DNA from: an uncultured Bacteroidales bacterium | GTDB taxonomy: Bacteria; Bacteroidota; Bacteroidia; Bacteroidales; WCHB1-69 | NCBI GenBank assembly: GCA_905235135.1 | Contig: CAJOKR010000008.1 | Span: 1-59,770, forward strand | DNA: 59,770 nucleotides | Direction of reading: 5' to 3' | In this document: positions 9,501 through 17,478 of the stretch, piece by piece | How the letters are laid out: each line of letters opens with the position of its first letter | Numbering within the stretch: position 1 is the stretch's first letter | Made by a program: the position numbers and the translations under genes | Notes under the pieces: model-generated | Seen by the model: only the letters and a program-made list of their open reading frames with translations | Databases searched by the model: none | Told to the model about the DNA's origin: nothing

Positions 9501-9744
9501 GTGAAAATCGCGTGTACTGGAAAGCCACCGCCTCCAACATCCCTCGCGGAACAGTCGGATAATCTCGGTAAGCATCATCAAACCAGCCACTTACATCCTG
9601 ATACTGCCGAAACATGAAATCGGACATCTGTTTGTCGTACTCTTTCCTATAGTCCGCAAAACCGTCTAAGTGTTGCGCCAGCGTCTGGCAGGACAAGAGC
9701 AGAAAGAACACCCATAAAATCATTAATTGTACCCTGTTTTTCAT
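6547..9744 (-). CDS. T9SS-secreted N-acetylmuramoyl-L-alanine amidase with CUB domain
   Basis: A 1065-residue exported protein with signal peptide 1-23. Residues ~25-240 form a helical N-region. An Amidase_2 domain lies at about 268-425 and includes IHYTQGTYSGS with a candidate zinc His274, HYVIRSVDG and GHQHYPSQTHTDPG. A CUB-like domain (about 437-540, YDFMWIYDGG) follows. An Asp/Gly-rich linker (545-575), a concanavalin-like region (~600-800), a fibronectin-like region and a T9SS sorting domain (YSIYDLSGRKLKEG...IVLNR) complete it. Amidase_2 domains cleave the MurNAc-L-Ala bond of peptidoglycan. Because this one is exported to the surface, it may act on other bacteria's walls or on envelope fragments. 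Confidence 0.85.
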   Translation of the reverse strand: MKNRVQLMILWVFFLLLSCQTLAQHLDGFADYRKEYDKQMSDFMFRQYQDVSGWFDDAYRDYPTVPRGMLEAVAFQYTRFSPNVVTDTVETDPSEIPRVYTVMGLTLHGKGVFRENARLLAEMTPYSLDAILWEPGAAVKAYACAFAQLQEKYGLYGDSVELYKRILLELCELPVSEAGDDDFARNSFLYIVYFFLDREEYAGCGAPPREIDFEGLFGDEYARLKGDRTEVAPARSPRSTNTEPDYPNAVFVPAASCNYTSGRGGATVSSVTIHYTQGTYSGSIAWFQNCSASASAHYVIRSVDGQVTQMVPEADKAWHVGVANSYTIGIEHEAYGNIYSYFTMNMYQSSADLVKNICSRRSNINPHRVFYRDTLDDGTVLNYGVHSLGGATACTQIRGHQHYPSQTHTDPGQYWNWNLYYKLINDNPTVTTATSETGTFTDSGGAASDYGNDERQLFRIHVAGADSIALTFQNFALEPNYDFMWIYDGGSEFSPLLGRWNTQSPGRVVATGEQMLVEFRSDCATTAAGWNATWKAVSANPSLPPDDGDDDGPGGGSGDGDDDDDGEVNDWEPDSSEPLTDNALPQTAINLDASQWITHDFTASFTDADDNGVKWRFYQIMESDGSVWSARPEQGFLCDNFDNSLDGAVWVNNTSNPWMVLNGALRQNNAAADYAGVAAHHNGASHTAYLYDFYLNFTSGDQCSFFFNCNNTPAVTSLFSGYEVCFDRANHTVSVFRLILGAKRLLKRNTQVYFQTGTSYFCRIVFDSSTGEIVVLRHANRIIRTVDGLLATTSSSFIGFVTRHAAVSIDNLRVYGSRETTVPISVGSATQCNLQRQASNGLSRTKLKSVVMDKAYKMSSLVEKSLKVDYTEPTMVSDLTVQIDPVPQLDGTQLYEISVSWSPSSDIHSGIRRYYYKKSMMLNPQWNASWTDNGTLLSCDHCVTFAPGAIAVFSVVAENNAGLKSPARSQKVYFAVPIEPVKKDPFDFAVVSGKKLIIHEIHSENEAPLNGSRYSIYDLSGRKLKEGSFETDVTIGMHDLSNGLYLLRLSQNGAVVQTGKIVLNR

Positions 9745-9782
9745 TGTTTAAAATTTTTTAATAAATCTTGTTTTTTGTCGTT

Positions 9783-9791
9783 GCAAAGATA
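9783..9791 (-). promoter_or_regulatory. -7 element of the amidase gene
   Basis: TATCTTTGC on the minus strand, 38 bases upstream of the start at 9744. It is a perfect match to TAnnTTTGC. Confidence 0.6.
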
Positions 9792-9928
9792 CAACAAAAA
9801 AATGCGTTTGTCAAGAGGTAAATGCATTTTTAACAATAATTAACAGACGAAACCGATTGCACACTTTCTGCCACGGGAACTGCTCGAAAATGTTTTTTTG
9901 GATTTTTCCCATGTTGTAGTAAAAATAG

Positions 9929-9937
9929 TATCTTTGC
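9929..9937 (+). promoter_or_regulatory. -7 element of the YrdC-coaD operon
   Basis: TATCTTTGC, perfect match to TAnnTTTGC, 18 bases before the ATG at 9956. The 5' leader is probably only about 12 nt. Confidence 0.6.
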
Positions 9938-9955
9938 AGGTTAAATTTTTCTGTC

Positions 9956-10519
9956 ATGGAAGAGGAAGTTGAAAAATGCGTTTCCCTGCTGAAAGAGGGC
10001 AAGGTGATTCTGTATCCCACTGATACTGTGTGGGGTATCGGTTGCGACACCACCAACGAGGAGGCCATCGCGAGGGTTTACCGCATCAAGCAGCGCAACG
10101 AGAAAAAGAGCATGATCATCCTGCTTGATTCGATGCAACGGCTGCCGATGTACGTGAAAAAAATCCCGCTGATCGCGTGGGATCTGCTCGCGCACGTCAC
10201 GCGGCCGACCACTTTCATCTACCAGACCGCCTACAACCTGCCGGAGAAACTGATCCACGAAGACGGCACCATCGCCATCCGCATCGTACAGAACGAGTTC
10301 TGCCGCAAGGTCATCCGCGCCCTCGGACGGCCACTGATCTCCACCTCCGCCAACATTGCCGGAGAACCCACCCCACAGACCTTCGACAAAATCTCGCAAG
10401 AGGTTATCAGCCAGATGGATTACGTGGTCTCGCAAGACCAGTCCACCTCCGTGGAGTTCAAACCCTCACGCCTCATCAAATTCCTCGACGACTACAACTT
10501 CACCATCATCCGCGACTGA
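9956..10519 (+). CDS. Sua5/YciO/YrdC-family threonylcarbamoyl-AMP synthase
   Basis: A 187-residue single-domain YrdC protein. The N-terminal substrate loop LYPTDTVWGIGCDTTN (residues ~19-34), the KQRNEKKSM basic patch and the SANIAGEPTP motif near residue 130 are typical. The family makes threonylcarbamoyl-AMP for the t6A37 modification of ANN-decoding tRNAs. The short length lacks the C-terminal Sua5 domain, so it is TsaC-like. It is followed two bases later by coaD, so the two are co-transcribed. Confidence 0.88.
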   Translation: MEEEVEKCVSLLKEGKVILYPTDTVWGIGCDTTNEEAIARVYRIKQRNEKKSMIILLDSMQRLPMYVKKIPLIAWDLLAHVTRPTTFIYQTAYNLPEKLIHEDGTIAIRIVQNEFCRKVIRALGRPLISTSANIAGEPTPQTFDKISQEVISQMDYVVSQDQSTSVEFKPSRLIKFLDDYNFTIIRD

Positions 10520-10521
10520 AC

Positions 10522-10983
10522 ATGGAAAAGATTGCCGTATATGCCGGATCGTTCTGCCCCTTCACGAAAGGGCATGAGGACATTGTAGCCAAAGCCCTGC
10601 CGCTTTTCGACAAAATCATCATCGGCATCGGGTACAATCCTGACAAAAAGGATGTTTTTAGCGAAATCGAGCGCCAAATGTGGGTGAAAAACATCTACAA
10701 AGACAACCCCAAAATCGAAGTACTCTCCTACTCCGGACTGACGGTCGAACTTTGCCGTCGCCATAATGCGCAGTACGTTATCCGTGGGGTTCGCAATGCC
10801 CGCGATTTCGACGCTGAACAGGAGCTGGCCGAAATCAACAAGCGGCTCGCCCCAGAAATCGAGACCGTGCTCCTCTTCGCCTCCCCGGAACTGCGTATGG
10901 TCTCCTCCTCCATGGTGCGCGAGCTGTGGCACTATGGCGAAGACTACTCTCCCTTTGTCTCCTACGAACTACCTGAAAGATAG
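10522..10983 (+). CDS. coaD: Phosphopantetheine adenylyltransferase
   Basis: A 153-residue nucleotidyltransferase of CoA biosynthesis that converts phosphopantetheine plus ATP to dephospho-CoA. The T-x-G-H signature is present in GSFCPFTKGHED near residue 8, and the ISSTxxR-like end motif appears as SSSMVRE near residue 130. The RGVRNARDFDAEQELAEINK segment is diagnostic of CoaD. The usual Asp of GSFDPxT is Cys here. Start ATG 10522 lies two bases after the YrdC stop. Confidence 0.93.
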   Translation: MEKIAVYAGSFCPFTKGHEDIVAKALPLFDKIIIGIGYNPDKKDVFSEIERQMWVKNIYKDNPKIEVLSYSGLTVELCRRHNAQYVIRGVRNARDFDAEQELAEINKRLAPEIETVLLFASPELRMVSSSMVRELWHYGEDYSPFVSYELPER

Positions 10984-10989
10984 ACTATT

Positions 10990-12437
10990 ATGAACCGACA
11001 CATCAGCCATATCCTCCTCACCCTCTGCTTGCTAACCGCCTTCGCGGGACGTGCGCAGACGCCCGTGACCATCACCGGCACCGCAACCTTTGCCGCCGGG
11101 GAGGAGATCCGGCTGCTGGTCTTCCACGACCTGCTCAACGGAATTGCTGATGTGGCGGCCACCGACATCATCGACAAACACGGCCGTTTCGCGCTGAAAT
11201 ACAACACCACCGAGATCGAGCTGGCGCAGTTGGCCATCCGAACCTCCAAGGCCGAGTTCTTCATCGTGCCCGCCAACAGCTACTCCTTCAACATCACTGT
11301 CGATAGCACGCTGTATCAGCGAATCAACCCCGAAAAATACGGCGGTTTCCTGCAGATCGAGAACACGAAAACGGACACCGGCGACCTCAACTACAAGATC
11401 AACCGCTTCACGCAGTATTTCAACCGTGTGGCCAACGCCTACTCCTTCGGGATGATCTACGGTTCCGAAGACAACATCTTCGATACCGTGCGCAACCTTA
11501 TCTCCGAACATTTTGATTTCCAGTATCTTCCCGAAAATTTCTACCAGTCCTACGGGTATTACACCCTCGGCAGCATCGACCTGCTGCAGTATCGCAAAAA
11601 GCCGATTTATCTCTACCAGAAATACTTCGACAACGACTATATTTTGTACAACAACCCCGCGTATATGTCGCTGTTCAACCAGTTTTACGAGGGGTATCTG
11701 TACTATTCGCCCTACGTCAGCAAGGAGCTGCTCGACCGCACCATCAACGAAACGCCCGACTACCCCACGCTGTTCAACGAGGTGGGTCGCGACCCGAAAC
11801 TGGCCAACGCTCGTCTTCGTGAGCTGGTGATTATCAAGAATTTGATTGAGTTTTTGGACAACAAGGAGTTCGACCGCGGCAATGTTCTCAAAGTGCTCGA
11901 ATATATCCGTCAGACCTCCTCGTTCGAAAAACACATCCAGCTGATAGACAGCAAATTGAATCAGATCAAGAAGAGTGAGAAAGTGCTGGAAGAAGTCTCC
12001 TTCAAAGACGAAAAGGGGCACAAGGTGCAGCTTAAACAATACGAGGGCTCACCCGTCTATCTTCATGTATTTCAGACCGACTGCATCAACTGTATCAGGG
12101 AAATGATGATTATCAAGGATTTACAGAGCAAGTATGAGGGCCGCGTGCAATTCGTGAGCCTCTGCCTCGACCCGGAAAAGGAGACCTACCAAGCGTTCGT
12201 CAAACAGTACGGGAAACAGTTCGAATGGCCGCTGCTCTACTTCGACGCACAGACTGGCTTGTGCAGCAGGGTATTGAGACCTTGCCGGAGCACATTTTCT
12301 TCAACGCCGACGGCACCCTGATGATGCGCTACCCGCCCGCCCCCGAGCAGGGGCTGCCCGAATACCTCCAGATGAACTTCCCCGACGAAATCGAGCAAGA
12401 TGAGAACCCAATGTTCCAAAATCGAAATAAACAATAA
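10990..12437 (+). pseudogene. Exported thioredoxin-fold protein, split by one frameshift
   Basis: The reading frame from 10990 encodes a signal peptide (ending FAGRAQ) and a beta-rich N-region resembling DUF4369 proteins. A helical middle and a TlpA/AhpC-like thioredoxin fold follow, with a CxxC in TDCINCIREM near residue 365. Near 12250 the homology jumps to the next frame: FEWPLLYFDA continues as TDWLVQQGIETLPEHIFF, and that frame stops at 12437. One base appears to be missing. It may be a real inactivating mutation or an assembly error. Read without repair, the first frame stops at 12321 with an unrelated tail. It sits upstream of a second thioredoxin-like gene. Confidence 0.75.
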
Positions 12438-12449
12438 AAATATCCGAAT

Positions 12450-12959
12450 ATGAAAAAAATCTTAACCGTCATCCTTTGTATGACCCTCAGTTTCAGCATC
12501 TTCGCACAGGAAGCGAAAGACAAGCACCTCGCGAAACTCCCCGCCATCGACATCCAGACGTTGGACGGTGCGGTGTTCAACACCAAAGACATCCAGAACG
12601 ATGGTAAACCCGTGATTATCAGCCTCTGGGCAACGTGGTGCAAACCCTGTATCGCCGAGCTTTTGGCCATCGCCGACGAATACGAGGATTGGGTGGAGGA
12701 GACCGGCGTGAAACTGTATGCCATCTCCATCGACGACGCGAAAACTTCCTCCCGCGTGGCTCCCTTCGTAAAGGGAAAAGGTTGGGAATACACTGTGCTG
12801 CTGGATGTTAACTCCGACTTCAAACGCGCCATGAATGTCAACGATGTGCCGTATATGTGCATCCTGAACGGCGATGGCGAGATTGTGTGGCAGCACACCT
12901 CCTACGCCCCCGGCAGCGAAGAGGAAGTTCATGAGATCATCAAGTCGTTAGTGAAATAA
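12450..12959 (+). CDS. TlpA-like exported thioredoxin-family protein
   Basis: A 169-residue protein with signal peptide (ending SIFAQ). It has a thioredoxin fold with the redox motif ATWCKPCIAEL (WCxxC) near residue 60, and a cis-Pro-like VNDVPYMCI near residue 128. Such periplasmic TlpA/ResA-like proteins reduce or isomerise cysteines in exported proteins. The pair with the preceding frameshifted redoxin and the following DUF6029-type gene forms one plus-strand operon (gaps of 12 and 24 bases). Confidence 0.85.
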   Translation: MKKILTVILCMTLSFSIFAQEAKDKHLAKLPAIDIQTLDGAVFNTKDIQNDGKPVIISLWATWCKPCIAELLAIADEYEDWVEETGVKLYAISIDDAKTSSRVAPFVKGKGWEYTVLLDVNSDFKRAMNVNDVPYMCILNGDGEIVWQHTSYAPGSEEEVHEIIKSLVK

Positions 12960-12983
12960 AATTCGTCACCATAACTCCATCGT

Positions 12984-14714
12984 ATGATTTCAACTTCTAT
13001 CAAACGCATACTCATCGCATCGACGCTGCTCTTGGGCAGCGTTTGGGCTTTCGGACAGCACCAGATCGGCAACGGGCGCATCAGCGGCGACTTCGGCTTT
13101 AACGGTATGTACTACATTCCCGACTCTATTATCGGAGCCGAGCCGGTGGATTCCAAAGTTCGCGGCAACGCCTTCCTTAATATATTATATACCAACGGCG
13201 GATTTTCGGCCGGCGCGCGCTACGAGTTCTACCAATTCCCGCTCATCGATTTCGAGAAAATCGGCTATAAAGGACAGGGAATCAAGTACTTCTTTGCCGA
13301 CTACAAAAATTCCTTCATCCAGGTTACGGCGGGAAACTACTACGAGCAGTTCGGTAACGGCTTGACACTCAGAGCCTATGAAGACCGTCAGTTGGGCATT
13401 GACAACAGCCTGCTCGGCGCTCGCATCAAGCTCACCCCCTACAAGGGTATCTACATCAAAGGCGTGTGGGGCATGGAGCGCTACAATTTCGACAGCTACC
13501 TCGGCCGCAAAGACTTTGTGAGTGGCGCCGACCTGGAGATCTCCTTAGGTGAGCTGGTCCCTGTAATTCAGGAGAAAGGTTTCATCGCCCGTGTAGGCGC
13601 CAATTTCGTGAGCAAGCATCAGCCTGTCGATTACCCCTATTACTTCGACCTCTATCCCGGCACCGACTCCGCCACGCTGGCCTACATCCCGGAGGACAAA
13701 ATTCCCGTCAACGTGGGAACGTGGGCTGTGCGCGGAACTTTCGGCTATGAGGGCTTCCGTCTCGACGGCGAATACGCCCGCAAAATCAACGACCCGAACA
13801 TCACGAACCACTTCATCTACAAACCCGGCGAAGCGCTCTTCCTGTCAGCCACTTACGCTATGAAAGGGTTCGGTATCGCGGCTTCGTTCATCCGTGCCGA
13901 CAACATGGAGTTCCGCTCCGACCGCTACGAATATTCCAACTCGCTGCTGATGGTCAACTGCATCCCGGCCATCAACCGACAGTACTCCTACCAGCTCATC
14001 GGTGACTACAGCTATGCCAGCCAGCCGAACAGCCAGATCGGAGCGCAGTTGCAGGTTAACTACCAGATTCCCAAGAAATCGGCGCTCGGCGGCAAATACG
14101 GCACCGACATCACTTTCAACTACTCGCGGTTCCACGACATCGACAAACAGCTTGTGCCTGAGGCCGTTGAAAACGGCACCCTGACCGGAACGATGGGCTA
14201 CACCTCCCAGTTCTTCAAGTTCGGTCCCAATCTGCTCTATCAGGACATCGGGCTGGAGATCAGCCACCGCTTCAACAACAAAAAGTGGAAATGGATTCTG
14301 GCTTACAACTACATCACTTATAATCTGGAAATTCTGCAAGGCCATGCCGGGGTTATGCGCGGTCATCTGGTCGCTTCCGACTTGTCGTACAAAATCACAC
14401 CGAAGCACGCCTTACGTCTTGAGGCCCAGCATCTTTACACAAAAGACGACATCGGCAGCAGCATCTATGCGATGTTAGAGTACTCGTTCAGCCCGAGCTG
14501 GTTCGTCTCCATCGGCGACGACTGGAACTACGGAAACCCGGATCCCGTGCATAAGACGCACTATTACAACATTTCCTGCGCTTACATTTGGAACACCACG
14601 CGCATTGCCCTGAACTTCGGCAAGACCAAGGAGGGCATTTTGTGCGTCGGCGGTGTCTGCCGCGCCGTTCCCGCCTCCTACGGAGTGGGACTGTCGGTTA
14701 CGACATCGTTCTGA
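12984..14714 (+). CDS. DUF6029-type outer membrane beta-barrel protein
   Basis: A 576-residue exported protein with signal peptide (ending VWAFGQ). The rest is almost entirely amphipathic beta strands (YYEQFGNGLTLRAYEDRQLG, YNFDSYLGRKD and GVGLSVTTSF at the end), suggesting a large barrel. The first ~120 residues (RISGDFGFNGMYY, YTNGGFSAGARYEFYQFP) resemble the Bacteroidota family DUF6029. Its partnership with exported thioredoxin-like proteins upstream suggests a role in envelope protein folding or redox transport, but this is inference. Its stop directly abuts the stop of the convergent gene at 14715. Confidence 0.7.
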   Translation: MISTSIKRILIASTLLLGSVWAFGQHQIGNGRISGDFGFNGMYYIPDSIIGAEPVDSKVRGNAFLNILYTNGGFSAGARYEFYQFPLIDFEKIGYKGQGIKYFFADYKNSFIQVTAGNYYEQFGNGLTLRAYEDRQLGIDNSLLGARIKLTPYKGIYIKGVWGMERYNFDSYLGRKDFVSGADLEISLGELVPVIQEKGFIARVGANFVSKHQPVDYPYYFDLYPGTDSATLAYIPEDKIPVNVGTWAVRGTFGYEGFRLDGEYARKINDPNITNHFIYKPGEALFLSATYAMKGFGIAASFIRADNMEFRSDRYEYSNSLLMVNCIPAINRQYSYQLIGDYSYASQPNSQIGAQLQVNYQIPKKSALGGKYGTDITFNYSRFHDIDKQLVPEAVENGTLTGTMGYTSQFFKFGPNLLYQDIGLEISHRFNNKKWKWILAYNYITYNLEILQGHAGVMRGHLVASDLSYKITPKHALRLEAQHLYTKDDIGSSIYAMLEYSFSPSWFVSIGDDWNYGNPDPVHKTHYYNISCAYIWNTTRIALNFGKTKEGILCVGGVCRAVPASYGVGLSVTTSF

Positions 14715-17186
14715 TTACATTCCGCCTTGGCCGCTGCCGCCACTGCTCTCGTTGGCAGCACCTTGGCGGGCTTGGTTCTCCAACTCCATCTTGCCGAAAC
14801 GCAGCGTGAAGCCTAATGCCACCGAACGGGAGTTGTACTTGTATGTGCTGTGCGACACCAAATACGGGCTGTCGTTGTTATATCCCCACTTGTTCCAGTT
14901 GAAGATGTCGTTGGCGTTCAGATAGACAGACAGCTTTTTGTCGAAGAAGTCGCAGCGCAGACCCGCGTTGATGCTGTAGTAGGCGACGGTCGTGCTGAAC
15001 AGCGACATCGACGGCGAACGGTAATAACCCGACACGCTGATTTCCAGACGTTTCCACAGTTTCGCCCAAAGGCTCATGTTGAAGCTGTAGGACCACATTT
15101 GGTCTTTGTACAGCTTGTTGTCGTACATGGTCTCCAAGTAGTTGTGATAGACATTGGCGTAGAAGCGCATGTTGAACATGGCGTTGGGGCGGAACATCGT
15201 GTTGAATTCCAGACCCGTATTCATCGCTTTTCCCACATTGACCGGATGGGAGTAGGAGACGAGGCGGCCGTAAAGGTCATCGTAAGCGGGCTCGGAAATG
15301 CTGGTGATATCGCGGGTTTTGGCCTTGAAGTAGAGGGTGACCCCGACTGAGCCGTACTTCTCCCAGTACTTTTGCCAGCCGGCCTCCAGCGAGTGGGTAA
15401 GCTTGGATTTAAGGTAGGGGTTGCCGCTGCTGAAGGATTCTTCACCATATTCGATGAAGCGCGTGAGACTTTCGGCCCCGGGATTACTGCTTCGGTAGCT
15501 GTAGCTCAGTCGGAAATTGTGCATCGACTTAGTGCGATACGACAGGTGCAGCGACGGACGCACATGGAAGTAATGACGATGTACGCCAAAAGTATCGGGC
15601 ACCTCGGGATAGCGTATCGAGATGTAGTCGTGCTCCAGACGCACACCTGGTTTGATGGTGAAATTGCCGAACTTGTGCTGCAGCGTGAAGAAGACCTGGT
15701 TTTCCTGCTCGGTCTCCCGGCTCAAATAGCTGCGCAACTGGTCGTTATCCCATATTCCGTCGCGCAACGTATCGACGTAAGAGAGTCCCTTCTCCCAGGA
15801 AACGCTTCCGTAATAGCCCACGGAAATCTCCCCGTTTTCAGAATAAGGCCGGTTGTAGGTTAGCTCGGCATCCACGTCGTAAGAACTGTTTTCGAATTTG
15901 GTGTTTCGAGTGCGGACATACTCCGTCGGATCGATGAAGTGCTTCTTGTTCAGGGAGTTGTCGCCCCATCCCCAGGTGCTGCCGTTTACATCTAACGAGA
16001 GGTTGTGTCCCTCGTTGTTAAACAGGTGCTGGTAGTAGAGGCCAAATCCTCCCCAACGACTATTGCCCTTACCGTTGGAGGTCTCGTTGTATTGGGTCAA
16101 ATATTCGGGAATGTAGGTCTGGCGGTAGTTCTCGTCATATCCGACGGCGTTGTTCCAGTTCGGCCAGAACCCGCTCCAGAGAGAAATGTTGTTCGCACTG
16201 TCAATCTCGTAGTCCATATTGAAATGGATGCCCGCGCCGTAGTTGTTGCCGACGTTGTAGCTGGAATCGCGCTCGAAGCTGACCAGCTCGCGGTCGTCCC
16301 CGACCTCGCTGGGTTGGAAGATGGACATGTCGGACATTCCGATGTGCTTGCTGCGTGAATAGGAGAAGTTGCCATAGAGGTTGATGGAGAGTTTTTCGTT
16401 ACTCCAAACGTAAGATATCCAAGGACTTACATACGGCTTGATGGAGGCGTTGGCACCGAAGCTGACGAACTGGTTTTTCATCACTTTCGTGGTGGTTACA
16501 ATGTTGATGATGCCATCGGCCTTGGAACCGTAACGTGCTGAGGGATTGGTGATCACCTCAACGTGGTCGATGCTGTTGGCAGGCATCTGCTGGAGGTAGG
16601 TCTTAAGGTTTTCGGCATTCATGTGCGACGGTTTGTCGTTGATCCAGATCTCCACGCTGGAGGTGCCTCGCAGGGTGACATTGCCCTCCACATCCACGGA
16701 GACACCCGGGGCATTCTGCAGCACGTCGGAGGCGGTACCCGTTTGCACGGTCGGATCTTCTGCCGTGTTGTAGTAGGTTTTCTCGCCATCTACCGCGAAG
16801 AGCGGCCGTTCACCCTTCACCACCACCTCACCGATGGTCGTCGTGCCCGGTTTGATCTTGATAATCCCCACATCCTGATCCTTGCTCACCTCGATGGGCT
16901 GCTCGTAGTTCTCATACCCAACGAAATAGACCACAAGGCGGTAGCTTCCCTTAGGGACCATCTGCAGTTGGAACTGTCCCTTGTCGTTGGCTGCGGTGTA
17001 ACTCACCAGCACGCTGTCGGACTGCCGCAGCAGGCTCACATTGGCATACTGCACTGGACTCCCGCTGTTCGCATCTTGCAGGGTTCCCGTGACCGTATTT
17101 TGGGAAAACGCTGACATACAGATGGTTGCCAGCAGAATCAGGAGACCAAAAGTCCGAATGGCGGACTGTCGGTGTTGTGTCTTCAT
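14715..17186 (-). CDS. TonB-receptor-like outer membrane protein (OMP_b-brl_3)
   Basis: About 823 residues from the chosen ATG at 17186 (MKTQHRQSAIRTFGLL, then signal peptide ending SAFSQ). A carboxypeptidase-regulatory-like domain (TVTGTLQDANSGSPVQYANVSL) lies at about 30-110. A plug-like domain (GEVVVKGERPLF, DVLQNAPGVSVDVEGNVTLRG) and a long barrel of family OMP_b-brl_3 follow, with a low-complexity Gly/Ser tail. In-frame ATGs upstream exist (17216, 17291). The -7 element at 17228-17236 leaves only 17216 or 17186 on the transcript, and 17186 gives the better signal peptide. The substrate is unknown. Confidence 0.8.
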   Translation of the reverse strand: MKTQHRQSAIRTFGLLILLATICMSAFSQNTVTGTLQDANSGSPVQYANVSLLRQSDSVLVSYTAANDKGQFQLQMVPKGSYRLVVYFVGYENYEQPIEVSKDQDVGIIKIKPGTTTIGEVVVKGERPLFAVDGEKTYYNTAEDPTVQTGTASDVLQNAPGVSVDVEGNVTLRGTSSVEIWINDKPSHMNAENLKTYLQQMPANSIDHVEVITNPSARYGSKADGIINIVTTTKVMKNQFVSFGANASIKPYVSPWISYVWSNEKLSINLYGNFSYSRSKHIGMSDMSIFQPSEVGDDRELVSFERDSSYNVGNNYGAGIHFNMDYEIDSANNISLWSGFWPNWNNAVGYDENYRQTYIPEYLTQYNETSNGKGNSRWGGFGLYYQHLFNNEGHNLSLDVNGSTWGWGDNSLNKKHFIDPTEYVRTRNTKFENSSYDVDAELTYNRPYSENGEISVGYYGSVSWEKGLSYVDTLRDGIWDNDQLRSYLSRETEQENQVFFTLQHKFGNFTIKPGVRLEHDYISIRYPEVPDTFGVHRHYFHVRPSLHLSYRTKSMHNFRLSYSYRSSNPGAESLTRFIEYGEESFSSGNPYLKSKLTHSLEAGWQKYWEKYGSVGVTLYFKAKTRDITSISEPAYDDLYGRLVSYSHPVNVGKAMNTGLEFNTMFRPNAMFNMRFYANVYHNYLETMYDNKLYKDQMWSYSFNMSLWAKLWKRLEISVSGYYRSPSMSLFSTTVAYYSINAGLRCDFFDKKLSVYLNANDIFNWNKWGYNNDSPYLVSHSTYKYNSRSVALGFTLRFGKMELENQARQGAANESSGGSGQGGM

Positions 17187-17227
17187 ACTATATGATTTTG
17201 GTTCGGTTTTGAATTTCATAACGGGGC

Positions 17228-17236
17228 GCAAAAATA
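17228..17236 (-). promoter_or_regulatory. -7 element of the OMP_b-brl_3 gene
   Basis: TATTTTTGC on the minus strand, 41 bases upstream of the chosen start. It matches TAnnTTTGC. Confidence 0.5.
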
Positions 17237-17280
17237 CACAAAATAACATTCTTGAAACACAAGGGATGGTTTCTTTATTA

Positions 17281-17323
17281 TAGAGACGCACGACATATAG
17301 AGACGCACGGCCGTGCGTCTCTA
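17281..17323. repeat. 26-bp palindrome with leading half-copy (copy 1)
   Basis: A perfect palindrome with half TAGAGACGCACGG occupies 17298-17323. It is preceded at 17281-17293 by a truncated direct copy, TAGAGACGCACGA. The same half-copy-plus-palindrome arrangement recurs at 58971-59013, and a near-perfect single copy lies at 17451-17478. REP-like element; mobility and function unknown. Confidence 0.85.
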
Positions 17324-17367
17324 CTACAATGACGATAGAATCGAAAACCGTGCCAAAATCATTACTC

Positions 17368-17390
17368 GCTGTATATCAACAATATACAGC
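17368..17390. repeat. Short perfect inverted repeat between two receptor genes
   Basis: GCTGTATAT - CAACA - ATATACAGC, a 9-bp stem with a 5-nt loop in the spacer between the two receptor-like genes. There is no T-run, so it is not an obvious terminator. The surrounding 17324-17450 shows nothing else recognisable. Confidence 0.5.
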
Positions 17391-17450
17391 AAACATTTTG
17401 TTGATGCCTGTAAATAATTTTTACAACAGTGTCAGAAAAATAGACAATCT

Positions 17451-17478
17451 GTAGAGACGCACGGCTGTGCGTCTCTAC
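17451..17478. repeat. 26-bp palindrome (copy 2), overlapping a stop codon
   Basis: GTAGAGACGCACGG followed by CTGTGCGTCTCTAC, one mismatch from perfect. Its minus-strand TAG at 17477-17475 is the stop codon of the TonB-dependent receptor gene. This is the same relationship seen at 58971. Confidence 0.85.
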
